From Xenophilus sp. L33 (lineage in GTDB: Bacteria; Pseudomonadota; Gammaproteobacteria; Burkholderiales; Burkholderiaceae_C), in contig NZ_LMUW01000164.1 of the NCBI RefSeq assembly GCF_009765735.1, positions 1 through 35,026 of the forward strand: a stretch of DNA of 35,026 bases, written 5' to 3'. Made by a program: the position numbers and the translations under genes. A model generated the notes under the pieces. The model did not search any database, was not told the DNA's origin, and worked only from the letters and a program-made list of their open reading frames with translations. Shown one piece after another: positions 1 through 8,547 of this stretch (position 1 is the first letter of the stretch; each line of letters starts with the position of its first letter).

Positions 1-1166
1 GGCTGGCGCCCGACCTCGGCGGTGTACCAGCCGGTCAGGATCGCCAGGAAGCCGCTCGGGAACGACAGGAAGGTCGCCCACAGGAACCACCGCGAGGTCT
101 CGAGCGCACCGCGCCAGCGCAGCAGGTTGCCCAGCCATGACACCGCAAGCATCAGCAGCCCCATGCCGACCATGATGCGAAAGGCGAAGAACGGGATCAG
201 CACCGGCGGGCGGTCTTCGGTGGGAAAGGATTCGAGGCCGAGCTCCGGCGCGGTCAGGTTGCCCGAGGCGATCAGGCTGCCCAGTTTCGGCACCGTGATC
301 GCATAGAGGTTGCGCTCTTGCGCCGTGTCGGGAATGCCGATCAGCGTCTCGCTGGCCGGCTGCTCGTTCTTCCAGCGCGCCTCGATCGCGGCGAACTTGG
401 CCGGCTGGTGCGCCAGCACGTATTCGCCCGTGAGATGCCCGAAGAAGAGTTGCACCGGTATGACAACCGCCACGAAGCCCAGGCCCCAGTGCAGCATGGT
501 GCGGCCTTCGGCGCGGTGCACGCCGCGCAACAGGTACCAGGCGCCGGTGGAGGCCACGCACATGCCGCTGGTGAGCAAGGCCGCCAGCAGCATGTGCGGC
601 CAGCGCACCATCTGCACCGGCCCGAGCACGATCTGCAGCCAGTCGGCCGGGATGATCTTGCCGTCGACGATCGTGTGGCCCACGGGCACCTGCATCCAGC
701 TGTTGTTCGCCAGGATCCAGAAGGACGAGAACATGGTGCCGAGCGACACCATGCAGCACGAGACGAAGTAGAAGCGCGGCGAGACCCGGTCGCGCCCGAG
801 CAGCAGCACGCCGAAGAAGGTCGCCTCCAGCATGAAGGCGGTGAAGCCTTCGTAGCCCAGCAGCGGCCCCTGGATCGAGCCCGTCTTCACCGCCAGCACG
901 CCCCAGTTGGTGCCGAACTGGAAGGCCATCACGATGCCGGTCACCACCCCCATGCCGAAGGAGACCGCGAAGATCGGCAGCCAGAAGTCGAACACGCGGC
1001 GGTAGATGGCCTTGCCCGTGAAGAGTCGCGCTCCTTCGATCGTCGCCAGCCAGGCCGCCAGGCCGATGGTGAAGGCCGGAAAGACGATGTGGAAGCTGAT
1101 GACGAAGCCGAACTGGATTCGCGACAGGATGACCGGGTCGAGCTCGTGCAGCATGGGCAGCATCAT
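1..1166 (-). CDS. cydA: Cytochrome bd-type quinol oxidase subunit I (partial, 3' end outside window)
   Basis: Heme-bearing subunit of the inner-membrane terminal oxidase that oxidises quinol and reduces oxygen. About 388 residues are present; the C-terminus lies beyond the window edge. Seen: an N-terminal helix with His26 in VISFHIVFP (equivalent of the heme ligand His19 of E. coli CydA), the Q-loop stretch LTGEYVLAHQPAKFAAIE, and GWYTAEVGRQP at the truncated end. GRQP comes near residue 385, much earlier than in E. coli CydA, so this looks like the short-Q-loop (CioA-like) class. The start is ATG at 1166, with in-frame ATGs at 1163 and 1154; no good ribosome site separates them. Subunit II (cydB) would be expected next, outside the window. 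Family assignment is secure; cydA versus cioA naming is not. Confidence 0.9.
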   Translation of the reverse strand, partial: MMLPMLHELDPVILSRIQFGFVISFHIVFPAFTIGLAAWLATIEGARLFTGKAIYRRVFDFWLPIFAVSFGMGVVTGIVMAFQFGTNWGVLAVKTGSIQGPLLGYEGFTAFMLEATFFGVLLLGRDRVSPRFYFVSCCMVSLGTMFSSFWILANNSWMQVPVGHTIVDGKIIPADWLQIVLGPVQMVRWPHMLLAALLTSGMCVASTGAWYLLRGVHRAEGRTMLHWGLGFVAVVIPVQLFFGHLTGEYVLAHQPAKFAAIEARWKNEQPASETLIGIPDTAQERNLYAITVPKLGSLIASGNLTAPELGLESFPTEDRPPVLIPFFAFRIMVGMGLLMLAVSWLGNLLRWRGALETSRWFLWATFLSFPSGFLAILTGWYTAEVGRQ

Positions 1167-1221
1167 GTCGGTCCGCGCCGGATTTGCAAGGGGCCCGGCC
1201 GCCTCGACTAGCATCGCCGCC

Positions 1222-1938
1222 ATGAATCCCCTGCAGTTCGAACTCTACCGCCTCTACGGACTCGGCACATCGTCGGCGGGCACCCGCGCCCTGGTGCTGG
1301 AGCTGACGCAACCCGCCGGCTGGACGCAGCTGTCCGCGGTCTGGAAGGGCGTGCAGTCCGACCTCGACCTGCCGTCGCCGGCCATCGCGGTGTCGGGCGA
1401 CGATGCGCTGCAGCTGTGGTTCTCCCTGGCGTCGCCGGTCGCGCCCGATGTCGGCGAGCGCTTCCTGCATGGCCTTCACGCCCGCTACCTGTCGGAACTG
1501 AGCGCGACGCTGCTGCGCCTGTTGGCCGATGCGTCCGGGCTCCCGCCCGCGCCGCCGGTGCAGGCCGGCCCCGATCGCTGGTCGGCCTTCGTGGCGCCCG
1601 ACCTCGCGGCGGTGTTCGCCGACACGCCCTGGCTGGACGTCGCCCCCAACAGTGACGGCCAGGCGGCGCTGCTGCGCGCGCTCGAGCCGATGCGGCCGGC
1701 GGTCTTCGACGCAGCGTGCAGGCAGCTCGGCGTGCTCGACCAGGAAGCGCCGCGTGCGAACCTCGCGCCGACGCCGTCGCCCGGGATGCCTCCGGGCGGC
1801 CACGGCCCCGCCGGCGAGCCCGATGCCATGCGCTTCCTCAAGCGTGTCATGAACGACGTCACGGCGCCGCTGACCTTGCGCATCGAAGCCGCCAAGGCCC
1901 TGCTGCCCTACGCCGAGCCGCGCGAAGCGCGTCGCTAA
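1222..1938 (+). CDS. Hypothetical protein (238 aa)
   Basis: I do not recognise a characterised family. The protein starts MNPLQFELYRLYGLG and has no signal peptide or membrane segment, so it is probably cytoplasmic. A Pro/Gly-rich linker near residue 185-200 precedes a short C-terminal segment with FLKRVMNDVTAPLTLRIEAA. That segment resembles the small helical motif seen in some phage terminase small-subunit-like proteins, but this is too little to assign function. The ATG at 1222 is chosen because the upstream in-frame extension runs into the cydA promoter region and reads as antisense of cydA. The gene is divergent from cydA with a 55 bp gap and ends 9 bp before the LysR gene. Confidence 0.7.
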   Translation: MNPLQFELYRLYGLGTSSAGTRALVLELTQPAGWTQLSAVWKGVQSDLDLPSPAIAVSGDDALQLWFSLASPVAPDVGERFLHGLHARYLSELSATLLRLLADASGLPPAPPVQAGPDRWSAFVAPDLAAVFADTPWLDVAPNSDGQAALLRALEPMRPAVFDAACRQLGVLDQEAPRANLAPTPSPGMPPGGHGPAGEPDAMRFLKRVMNDVTAPLTLRIEAAKALLPYAEPREARR

Positions 1939-1947
1939 CATCCGCCG

Positions 1948-2871
1948 ATGGATCTCCGGCAACTGCGCTACTTCGTCGCCCTGGCGACCCAACAGCACTA
2001 CGGCAAGGCGGCGGGCGTGCTGCACGTCACGCAGCCGGCGCTCAGCCGCCAGATCCGCCTGCTGGAGGAAGAGCTGGGCGTACGCCTCTTCGAGCGGCAT
2101 GCGCGCGGCGCCGCGCCGACCGACGAAGCGCTGCTGCTGCTGGAGCGGGCGCTCTTCCTGCTGCGGTCGGCCGAGCAGATCAAGTCCGACCTGCAGGCGC
2201 GCCGGCGCGAGCCGCGCGGGCCGGTCGCGATCGGCCTCACGCCGGGCCTCGCGCAGCAGCTCACCGTGCCGCTCACGCGGGAAGTGCTGCGGCAGTTCCC
2301 CGAGGTCCGCCTGCGCTTCGTCGAGGGCTTCGCGCCGTCGACCCAGGCGCAGTTGAAGCAAGGCGAGGTCGACGTCGCGCTGCTGGTCGAGCCGGTGGAG
2401 CGCACCAACCTGTCGACCGTGGCGCTCATGAAGGAGCAGATCTGCCTCATCGGCCGGGCCGACGATCCGCGTTTGAAGAAGACGCGGGCCCGGGTGCGTG
2501 ACCTGGCCGGACTCCCCTTCGTGATGACCGGGCGCATCAAGTCCGGCGTGCGGCTGGAGGTGGAAGCCGCGGCCGCGCAGGCCAAGATCGAGCTGAACCC
2601 GGTGGTCGAGGTCGAGACCGCCGAGGTCGCGCGCCGCCTGGTGCTGGAGGGCATCGGCCTGACCGCGCACTTCGCCGCCGCGGTGGCCGACGACATCGCG
2701 GCCGGCCGGCTGCGGGCGATCCCGATCGACGGCCTCTTCCTGCATCGGGTGCTGGCGCGCGCCACCGACAGGCCCGTCTCGACCGCGACCGAAGGCGTCA
2801 TGGCCGTGCTGCGCACGCTGGTCGTGGAGCGGGTGCGCGACGGCCAATGGCCGAATGCCTTCCTGGCCTGA
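1948..2871 (+). CDS. LysR-family transcriptional regulator
   Basis: A 307-residue LysR-type regulator. An N-terminal winged helix-turn-helix (about residues 1-60, with QPALSRQIRLLEEELG as recognition region) is followed by an effector-binding periplasmic-protein-like domain (about 90-300). It starts MDLRQLRYFVALA, the usual LysR opening. It lies directly upstream of, and in the same direction as, the hydrolase/monooxygenase/transporter operon, so it probably controls that operon in response to the substrate or an intermediate. LysR genes are more often divergent from their targets, so this tandem layout is slightly unusual. The effector cannot be read from sequence. Confidence 0.9.
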   Translation: MDLRQLRYFVALATQQHYGKAAGVLHVTQPALSRQIRLLEEELGVRLFERHARGAAPTDEALLLLERALFLLRSAEQIKSDLQARRREPRGPVAIGLTPGLAQQLTVPLTREVLRQFPEVRLRFVEGFAPSTQAQLKQGEVDVALLVEPVERTNLSTVALMKEQICLIGRADDPRLKKTRARVRDLAGLPFVMTGRIKSGVRLEVEAAAAQAKIELNPVVEVETAEVARRLVLEGIGLTAHFAAAVADDIAAGRLRAIPIDGLFLHRVLARATDRPVSTATEGVMAVLRTLVVERVRDGQWPNAFLA

Positions 2872-2917
2872 CCGCTCATCGGCGCAACCGATGCCGTCCG
2901 GTTATGGCGTCGGTCAG
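2868..2917. promoter_or_regulatory. Nested inverted repeat in LysR-operon spacer
   Basis: The 144 bp between the LysR stop and the first operon gene holds two nested inverted repeats. The outer arms are CTGACCG (2868-2874) and CGGTCAG (2911-2917). The inner arms are CATCGG (2877-2882) and CCGATG (2888-2893) with a 5-nt loop. The outer repeat is followed by AAAATTC. It could be a LysR binding region or a weak terminator; it has no real T tract. I found no convincing -35/-10 pair in this spacer. Confidence 0.35.
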
Positions 2918-3015
2918 AAAATTCACTTGGACCTGAGCGCCGGCCGCACCTAATCTTGGCGCCGTTCGAGGTCGGGCCCACGGGCCGGACCGACCCCAAG
3001 AATGGAGACGAGAAG

Positions 3016-3792
3016 ATGCCGGAGTTCATCACGCTGCGCGGCGTGCGCACCGCCTATGAGGTCACGGGCAGCGGCCCCGCGCTGCTCACGATGCATGGCG
3101 CCGAAGGCAGCCGCAAGCAGTTCGCCCGCGTCGCGCCGGCGCTCGCCGATGCCTTCACCGTCATCGCCTACGACCAGCGCGATTGCGGCGAGACCGAGAG
3201 CCCCGAGTCGACGCCGATGCTGGCCGACCTCGCCGACGACGCCCAGGCGCTGCTGCAGGCGCTGGGGCATCCGCAGGCCCACGTCTACGGCACCTCCTTC
3301 GGCGGCCGGGTGGCGCAGGCGCTGGCGCTGCGTCACAAGGCCGTGGTGCAGCGGCTCGTGCTGGGCAGCACCTGGCCGCTGGCGGTGTCGTTGGCCGCGG
3401 CCAACCCCGAGGTCGCGCAGCTGATCGGCCGCCTGCGCACCACGCTGCCGGCCAGCGGCGAACAGCTCGCCGAGGTCTTCTTCCCCGCCGCCTTCCTGGC
3501 GGAGCAGCCCGCCTTCAAGGAACACTTCAAGGCGGCGCCGGCGCGGTCCGCGCGATCGGACCGGCGCGCGGCGGTGACCGGCGAGCAGCCCGACCTCGAC
3601 CTCTGCGCCATCGACTGCCCGACCCTGCTGGTCATCGGCACGCTCGACCGGGTGGTGCCTCCGGCCGTCACGCGCCTGCTGGCCGATGCGATCCGCGACA
3701 CGCGCACGGTGGAGTTGCCGGGCGTGGGCCACCTAGCCACCGCGCAAGCTCCGCAGCTGCTCGCGCGGCACCTGCGCGAATTCCTCGCCTGA
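3016..3792 (+). CDS. Alpha/beta-fold hydrolase
   Basis: A 258-residue cytoplasmic alpha/beta hydrolase. Seen: HG oxyanion motif (LLTMHGAEGS, about 23-32), nucleophile elbow YGTSFGG with Ser94, acid residue Asp211 in IGTLD, and His239 in GVGHL, so the triad is complete. The ATG at 3016 is preferred because GGAGA lies 7 nt upstream; a longer in-frame reading from 2956 would include the intergenic region. It is the first gene of the operon under the LysR protein. In such clusters these enzymes hydrolyse meta-cleavage products, enol-lactones or esters. The substrate is unknown. Confidence 0.85.
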   Translation: MPEFITLRGVRTAYEVTGSGPALLTMHGAEGSRKQFARVAPALADAFTVIAYDQRDCGETESPESTPMLADLADDAQALLQALGHPQAHVYGTSFGGRVAQALALRHKAVVQRLVLGSTWPLAVSLAAANPEVAQLIGRLRTTLPASGEQLAEVFFPAAFLAEQPAFKEHFKAAPARSARSDRRAAVTGEQPDLDLCAIDCPTLLVIGTLDRVVPPAVTRLLADAIRDTRTVELPGVGHLATAQAPQLLARHLREFLA

Positions 3793-3831
3793 ATTTCTTT
3801 TGAAGCGCCACGCGCGCAAGGAGTCTTCTCG

Positions 3832-5463
3832 ATGATCGATGTCCCGGTCCTCATCGTCGGTGGCGGTCCTGTCGGCCTCACCGCGTCCATCTACCTCTCG
3901 CTGTTCGGCATCGAGTCGCTCACGATCGAGCGCCATCCTGGGACTGCGATCCTGCCGAAGGCGCGGGCGATCAACGCGCGGACCATGGAGATGTACCGCC
4001 AGCTCGGCATGGAGCCCGAGATCCAGTCGCTGGCCATGCCGAGGCGCTTCGGCGGCGCGATCATCTGGTCCGAAACGCTGGCCGGCAAGGAGATCAAGCG
4101 GCTCGCTCCCGGCCGGGGAACGGCCGGCAACCTCGCGCTGTCGGCCTCGGCCAACTGCGGTTGCTCGCAGGACATCTTCGAGCCGGTGCTCCGGCGGCGC
4201 GCCGAGGCCGCCGGCGCCGACCGGGTGCGCTTCAGCACCGAACTGCTGTCGCTCGACACCTCGAGTGGCGAGGTGCGCGCGACGATCCGCGGCGCCGACG
4301 GCCGCGAAGAGCAAGTCCGGGCCCGCTACCTGGTCGCCGCCGACGGCGCGCACAGCAAGATCCGAAACCAGCTCGACATCCCGCGCCAGGGCCAGCGCGA
4401 CGTCTACGACAGCGTCAACATCCACTTCCGCGCCGACCTCACCCGCTATGTCGACGACCGGCCCGCGGCGCTCTACCTGATCGAGCAGCCGGAGCTGCGC
4501 GGCACCTTCCTGACGATCAACGGCAGCGACCGCTGGGCCTTCCTGGTCACCTCGCTGTCGCAGTACGGCTTCACGGCCGAGCAGTTCACGCCGGCCTTCA
4601 GTACCGAGGTCATCCGTCGCGCGGCCGGCGTGCCGGACCTGGAAGTGCAGGTGCTCGGCGTCGGCGACTGGCGCGCCTCCGCACTGGTGGCCGAGCGCTA
4701 CCGCGCGGGCCCGGTCTTCCTCGCCGGCGACGCGGCGCACGAGATGCCGCCGACCGGCGGCTTCGGCATGAACACCGGCGTGCAGGACGCCCAGAACCTG
4801 GCCTGGAAGCTGGCCGCGGTGCTGCACGGCGAGGCCGGCGACGCCCTGCTCGACAGCTACGACGCCGAGCGCAAGCCGGTCGGTCAGGCGGTCACCCAGA
4901 GCAGCCTGTTGAACGCGCTCTCGATGGGCCGCACCGAGCGGCAGTCGGAGGCGGTGCTGCCGCGCAAGGAATTCCTCAACGAGATCGGCCTGGTGTTCGG
5001 CGCGCACTACCGCTCGAGCGCGGTGGTCGACGACGACAGTTCGGCAACCGCCCAGGTGCAGGTCGAGCAGTACGTGCCGAGCGCGACGCCCGGCTGCCGG
5101 GCACCGCACGTGTGGCTGGCCAGGGGCGAGGAGCGCGTCTCCACGCTCGACCTGTTCGGCCGCGGCTTCGTGCTGCTGACCGGTCCCGGCGGCGCGGCCT
5201 GGCGCGAGGCCGCATCGCGCCTGCCGTCGCCCGGCATCGACTGCCCGGTGATCGGCGGCGAGGCGTTGAAGGACCTGCGCGAAACGGGCGCCAGCTGGCA
5301 GGAGGCCTACGGCGTCGACGACGACGGCGCGGTGCTGGTGCGACCGGATGCCCATGTCGGCTGGCGCTCGCGCTCCGGCGCCGCCGATGCGCAGGCGCTG
5401 CTGCGCGATGCGGTCGACATGATCCTGAGCCGGGCTCCGGCCGGCACGGGGAGCCCGCAATGA
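3832..5463 (+). CDS. FAD-dependent aromatic monooxygenase (PheA/TfdB-type)
   Basis: A 543-residue class A flavoprotein monooxygenase, expected to hydroxylate an aromatic or enolic ring using NAD(P)H and oxygen. Seen: the dinucleotide-binding GGGPVGL near residues 10-16, the DG motif region VAADGAHSKIRNQL, and the GD motif FLAGDAAHEMPPTGGFGMNTG that binds the FAD ribityl chain. A C-terminal thioredoxin-like segment (about 430-543) is usual in the phenol hydroxylase/TfdB/MhpA group. Ribosome site AAGGAG lies 8 nt before the ATG. Its stop overlaps the next start (ATGA), so translation is probably coupled to the VOC gene. Family secure, substrate unknown. Confidence 0.9.
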   Translation: MIDVPVLIVGGGPVGLTASIYLSLFGIESLTIERHPGTAILPKARAINARTMEMYRQLGMEPEIQSLAMPRRFGGAIIWSETLAGKEIKRLAPGRGTAGNLALSASANCGCSQDIFEPVLRRRAEAAGADRVRFSTELLSLDTSSGEVRATIRGADGREEQVRARYLVAADGAHSKIRNQLDIPRQGQRDVYDSVNIHFRADLTRYVDDRPAALYLIEQPELRGTFLTINGSDRWAFLVTSLSQYGFTAEQFTPAFSTEVIRRAAGVPDLEVQVLGVGDWRASALVAERYRAGPVFLAGDAAHEMPPTGGFGMNTGVQDAQNLAWKLAAVLHGEAGDALLDSYDAERKPVGQAVTQSSLLNALSMGRTERQSEAVLPRKEFLNEIGLVFGAHYRSSAVVDDDSSATAQVQVEQYVPSATPGCRAPHVWLARGEERVSTLDLFGRGFVLLTGPGGAAWREAASRLPSPGIDCPVIGGEALKDLRETGASWQEAYGVDDDGAVLVRPDAHVGWRSRSGAADAQALLRDAVDMILSRAPAGTGSPQ

Positions 5464-5867
5464 GCGTCAGCGCCATCCATCACTTCACGGTCGGTTGCGC
5501 GGTCGCCGACCTGCCGGTGCTGCGCGACTTCTACACCCGCACGCTGGGCCTGGAAGAAGGCTACCGGCCCGACCTGCGGCATCCCGGCCACTGGCTCTAT
5601 GCCGACGGCGAGGCGATCGTCCACCTGAACGCCCTGCTGCCGCAGACGCCGTCGCGCGAGGTCAATGCCTTCGACCACGTGGCGCTCAAGGCCAGCGGCC
5701 TCGCGGCGACACGCGAAGCATTGCACGCGGCCGGCGTGCCGTTCAGCGAGACGCCGCTGAAAGGCACGACCTTGCACCAGGTGTTCCTCACCGATCCGCT
5801 CGGCCTGAAGGTCGAGCTGAACTTCGACCTGGTGGCGGAAGGCCTGGCCGTTCCGCCCGCGGCATGA
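5460..5867 (+). CDS. VOC-superfamily metalloprotein (glyoxalase/extradiol dioxygenase fold)
   Basis: A 135-residue single-domain protein of the vicinal oxygen chelate superfamily. A paired beta-alpha-beta-beta-beta layout is visible, with candidate metal ligands His8 (AIHHFTVG), His73 (AFDHVAL) and Glu119 (LKVELNF) in the positions used by glyoxalase I and type I extradiol dioxygenases. It starts with ATG overlapping the monooxygenase stop and its own stop overlaps the next start, so it is in the core of the operon. The context suggests ring cleavage or rearrangement of the hydroxylated product. Classical extradiol enzymes are about 300 residues, so glyoxalase-like or isomerase activity is equally possible. 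Confidence 0.85.
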   Translation: MSVSAIHHFTVGCAVADLPVLRDFYTRTLGLEEGYRPDLRHPGHWLYADGEAIVHLNALLPQTPSREVNAFDHVALKASGLAATREALHAAGVPFSETPLKGTTLHQVFLTDPLGLKVELNFDLVAEGLAVPPAA

Positions 5868-6925
5868 GCGACGTAACGTCCGCCGCCGAGGAAGCCGGCT
5901 GGCGAACGCCGACGGTGCGCGACCACATCGCGCGCGACTTCCGTTTTCGCACCGGCGAGGTGATGGCCGAACTGAAGCTGCGCTACACCGTGCTCGGCAA
6001 TCCGGCCGGCGACCCGGTGCTGCTGCTGCACGGCACCGGCGGCTCGGCCAACGCGCTGCTGGCGCGCGACTTCGGCGGCGAATTGTTCGGCGCCGGCCAG
6101 CCGCTGGATGCGGCGCGGCACTTCATCGTGCTGACCGACGCGATCGGCCATGGCGGCAGCGCCAAGCCGTCCGACGGTCTGCGCACCGGCTTCCCGCGCT
6201 ACGACTACGAGGACATGGTCGAGGCCCAGTACCGCGTGGTCACCGGGGCGCTGGGGCTGCGGCACCTGCGGCTCGTGCTCGGCACCTCGATGGGCGGCAT
6301 GCACGCGTGGCTCTGGGGCGTCCGCCACCCGGACTTCATGGACGCGCTGATGCCGATGTCCTCGCTGCCCGCGCCGATGTCGGGCCGCAACTGGCTGATG
6401 CGCCGGCTGCTGATCGACGCGATCCGCAACGACCCGCACTGGGAGCAGGGCCGCTACCTGGCGCAGCCGCCGGGCGTGCGGGCCGCCTTCGAGATGTTCA
6501 GCGTCGCGACCAATGGCGGTTCCCTGGCCTTGCAGAAGGCCGCGCCCAGCCGGGCGCAGGCCGACCAGTGGCTGGCGGCGCGGCGGGCGCTGCCCTTCGC
6601 CGCGGACGCCAACGACATGCTCTACCAGTGGGAAGCCTCGCGCGACTACGACCCTTCCGGCGAGCTCGATCGCATCCGTGCCCACGTGCTGGCGATCAAC
6701 TCCGCCGACGACGAGCGCAACCCGCCCGAGACCGGCATCGCCGAGCGCGCCATCGCGCGCCTGGCGCACGGACGGCTGCTGCACCTTGCGGCCGGCGAGG
6801 CGACGCGCGGCCACGCCACCGTCGGACTGGCGGCCCTGTGGGCCGAGGAATGCCGCGCCTTTCTGGCCGCGGTACCGCGTTCGAAGACGGACCTTCCGGT
6901 CCCCGAAGAAAGAGGCTCGCGATGA
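5864..6925 (+). CDS. Alpha/beta hydrolase, homoserine acetyltransferase-like
   Basis: A 353-residue alpha/beta-fold protein resembling the MetX/homoserine O-acetyltransferase branch. Seen: LLLHGTGGSAN oxyanion region (about 53-63), AIGHGGSAKPSDGLR, and nucleophile Ser142 in LGTSMGGMHAW. NSADDERNPPE probably carries the acid residue and ATRGHATVG the histidine. Many such proteins outside methionine operons are hydrolases acting on acyl or ring-cleavage products, and the aromatic context favours that. It overlaps both neighbours by 4 bp (ATGA), so it is translationally coupled. It is the second hydrolase of this operon and the two are not close copies, suggesting successive steps. Confidence 0.82.
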   Translation: MSDVTSAAEEAGWRTPTVRDHIARDFRFRTGEVMAELKLRYTVLGNPAGDPVLLLHGTGGSANALLARDFGGELFGAGQPLDAARHFIVLTDAIGHGGSAKPSDGLRTGFPRYDYEDMVEAQYRVVTGALGLRHLRLVLGTSMGGMHAWLWGVRHPDFMDALMPMSSLPAPMSGRNWLMRRLLIDAIRNDPHWEQGRYLAQPPGVRAAFEMFSVATNGGSLALQKAAPSRAQADQWLAARRALPFAADANDMLYQWEASRDYDPSGELDRIRAHVLAINSADDERNPPETGIAERAIARLAHGRLLHLAAGEATRGHATVGLAALWAEECRAFLAAVPRSKTDLPVPEERGSR

Positions 6926-8376
6926 ACGAACTGGTGATCGATGGGCCTGCGGCTTCGGTCTCGGCGACACCGGCCGCGCACACTGCGGTCGATACCGCCG
7001 TCGGCAAGGAAGGCGCCGCGGGCGATCGAAAGATCGACCTCGGCGCCCTGCTCGACGCATCGCCGGTGCGGCGCGGCCACGTCGTCACGGTGGCAACGCT
7101 CTTCTGCGTGCTGCTGATCGACGGCTACGACCTGCAGGTGACCGGGCAGATCCTGCCGGCGGTGGCCAAGGCGCTCGGCGTGGCGACCGCCAGCCTTACC
7201 GGCGCCTATGCGGTGCAGCCCATCGGGCAGGCGCTCGGCGGGCTGCTGCTGTCGCCGCTGTCGGATCGCTTCGGCCGCAAGCGCATGCTGGTCGCGCTGC
7301 TGGCGCTGTTCTCGGTCGCCACGCTGCAGAGCGTGTTCGCCACCTCGGTGACCGGCTTCGCGGTGACCCGGTTCATCGCCGGCATGCTGGGCGGCGGGCT
7401 GCTGCCCGCGGCCGCCAGCCTGGTGGCCGACATCTCGTCGATCAAGCGCCGCTCGACGATGGTCGGCATCGTCTACGCCGGCCTCGGCGTCGGCACGGTC
7501 GGCGCCAGCGGCCTGGTGGCGCTGGCGCTCGAGCGCATCGGCTGGCAGGGCATGTACGTGGTCGGCGCGCTGGCGCCGTTGCTGATGATCGTGCCGATCC
7601 TGCTGCTGGTGCCCGAGTCGCCGCTGCACCTGGCCCGCACCCGGGCGCCGTCGACCGACATCCTCGGCGCGCTGCGCAAGCTGAGCATCCTGCTGTCGCC
7701 CGACACCCGCTTCGGCGAACCGGCGCGGCGCCTGGGCACCGGGATCTCGATCATCGAGATCTTCGGCGGCCATCGCGCGGCCTTCACGCTGGTGCTGTGG
7801 TTCACCTGCATCTGCGGGCTGGTCAGCGTGACCTTGCTGGGACTCGGCGCCACCTTCTTCCACGAGTTCGAGGGCATCTCGGTCGCCAGCTACGCGGCCT
7901 ATGCCTCGGTGGCCGGCGTGACCTCGATCGTCGCGGGCCTCTCGACCGGCTTCATGATGGACCGCTTCGGCCGCTACCGCGTGATCGCCCTCTACGCGCT
8001 GCTGGCCGCGCTGTCGCTGGTCGGCCTCGCCGTCTTCCCCTTCGGCAGCGCGGGCTTCGTGGCCGCGATCGTGATCGCCGGCTTCTTCAGCTGGGGCACC
8101 TACCAGTCGCTCAACATCCTCACGCCGATCGTCTATCCGGCCGCGCTGCGCAGCGCCGCGGTCGGCTGGAAGGGCGGCATCTCGCGCTTCGGCAGCAGCG
8201 CGGCGCCCCTCATCGGCGCGGCCCTGCTGGGCCATCAGATGGGCCTGAAGGTGGCCATGTGCACCGCGGCGGCGCCGATGGTGCTGGTAGTGCTGCTGGC
8301 GCCGGTGCTGGCGGTGCTGGAGCGGCGCATGCGCGCGCACGGCCCGGCCGCCCCGTCCTCGGCATCCGCCTCGTAG
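6922..8376 (+). CDS. MFS transporter, aromatic acid:H+ symporter type
   Basis: A 484-residue major facilitator with about 12 predicted membrane helices and a long cytoplasmic N-terminus (about 55 residues). Seen: DGYDLQV in helix 1 (the AAHS family typically has DG-D here), SDRFGRKR in the loop between helices 2 and 3, the related MDRFGRYR in the second half, and PESPLHL after helix 6. AAHS members such as PcaK and BenK import aromatic acids with protons, which fits the adjacent monooxygenase. It is the last gene of the operon, overlaps the preceding stop (ATGA) and is followed by a hairpin terminator. Confidence 0.87.
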   Translation: MNELVIDGPAASVSATPAAHTAVDTAVGKEGAAGDRKIDLGALLDASPVRRGHVVTVATLFCVLLIDGYDLQVTGQILPAVAKALGVATASLTGAYAVQPIGQALGGLLLSPLSDRFGRKRMLVALLALFSVATLQSVFATSVTGFAVTRFIAGMLGGGLLPAAASLVADISSIKRRSTMVGIVYAGLGVGTVGASGLVALALERIGWQGMYVVGALAPLLMIVPILLLVPESPLHLARTRAPSTDILGALRKLSILLSPDTRFGEPARRLGTGISIIEIFGGHRAAFTLVLWFTCICGLVSVTLLGLGATFFHEFEGISVASYAAYASVAGVTSIVAGLSTGFMMDRFGRYRVIALYALLAALSLVGLAVFPFGSAGFVAAIVIAGFFSWGTYQSLNILTPIVYPAALRSAAVGWKGGISRFGSSAAPLIGAALLGHQMGLKVAMCTAAAPMVLVVLLAPVLAVLERRMRAHGPAAPSSASAS

Positions 8377-8387
8377 CGCGAAGCCCC

Positions 8388-8414
8388 GCGCCCGGCCACG
8401 GGCGCCCTTTTCTT
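8388..8414 (+). terminator. Rho-independent terminator of the monooxygenase operon
   Basis: A perfect 7-bp stem (GCGCCCG at 8388-8394, CGGGCGC at 8399-8405) with a 4-nt loop is followed by CCTTTTCTT. It starts 11 bp after the MFS stop. A further hairpin without a T tract (GCTGGTC/GACCAGC, 8439-8454) lies downstream. The rest of 8415-8500 shows nothing recognisable. Confidence 0.6.
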
Positions 8415-8505
8415 CCTCGCCTTCTCCTCTTCGCCGAGGCTGGTCCCGACCAGCGCTCGGCGCTTCGTCGTCCGCGGCCGCCCGGAACGCTCGCCCCGGA
8501 CTTGC

Positions 8506-8547
8506 GGAATTATTTTTTCTTTCAATGTTGCCATCGAAAGAATTTCC
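8506..8547. promoter_or_regulatory. Putative RpiR operator pair (sites A and B)
   Basis: Two copies of an AATT(A/C)(T/C)TTCC-like motif in inverted orientation: site A AATTATTTTT (8508-8517, plus strand) and site B AATTCTTTCG (minus strand of 8535-8544). Their AATT cores are 33 bp apart, about three helical turns. Within them TTCTTTC (8517-8523) and GAAAGAA (8536-8542) form an exact inverted repeat. The same motif recurs three times beside the rpiR gene. Site B lies in the -35/-10 spacer of the promoter below, as expected for a repressor site. The regulator assignment is inference. Confidence 0.55.

Noticed and set aside
318..1211. Long plus-strand open frame over the cydA region
   Set aside because: It is antisense to a clear cytochrome bd subunit I and its translation is low-complexity (His/Arg/Glu-rich), typical of a shadow frame in GC-rich DNA.
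3733..5460. Long minus-strand open frame opposite the FAD monooxygenase
   Set aside because: The plus strand encodes a complete flavoprotein with all motifs; the opposite frame shows no domain and is rich in Arg, Ala and Gln.
6646..8340. Minus-strand frame opposite the MFS transporter
   Set aside because: Highly polar, repetitive His/Gln/Arg composition; the plus strand encodes a transporter with conserved MFS motifs.
8439..8454. Second terminator after the MFS operon
   Set aside because: The GCTGGTC/GACCAGC stem has a 2-nt loop, too tight, and no T tract follows.
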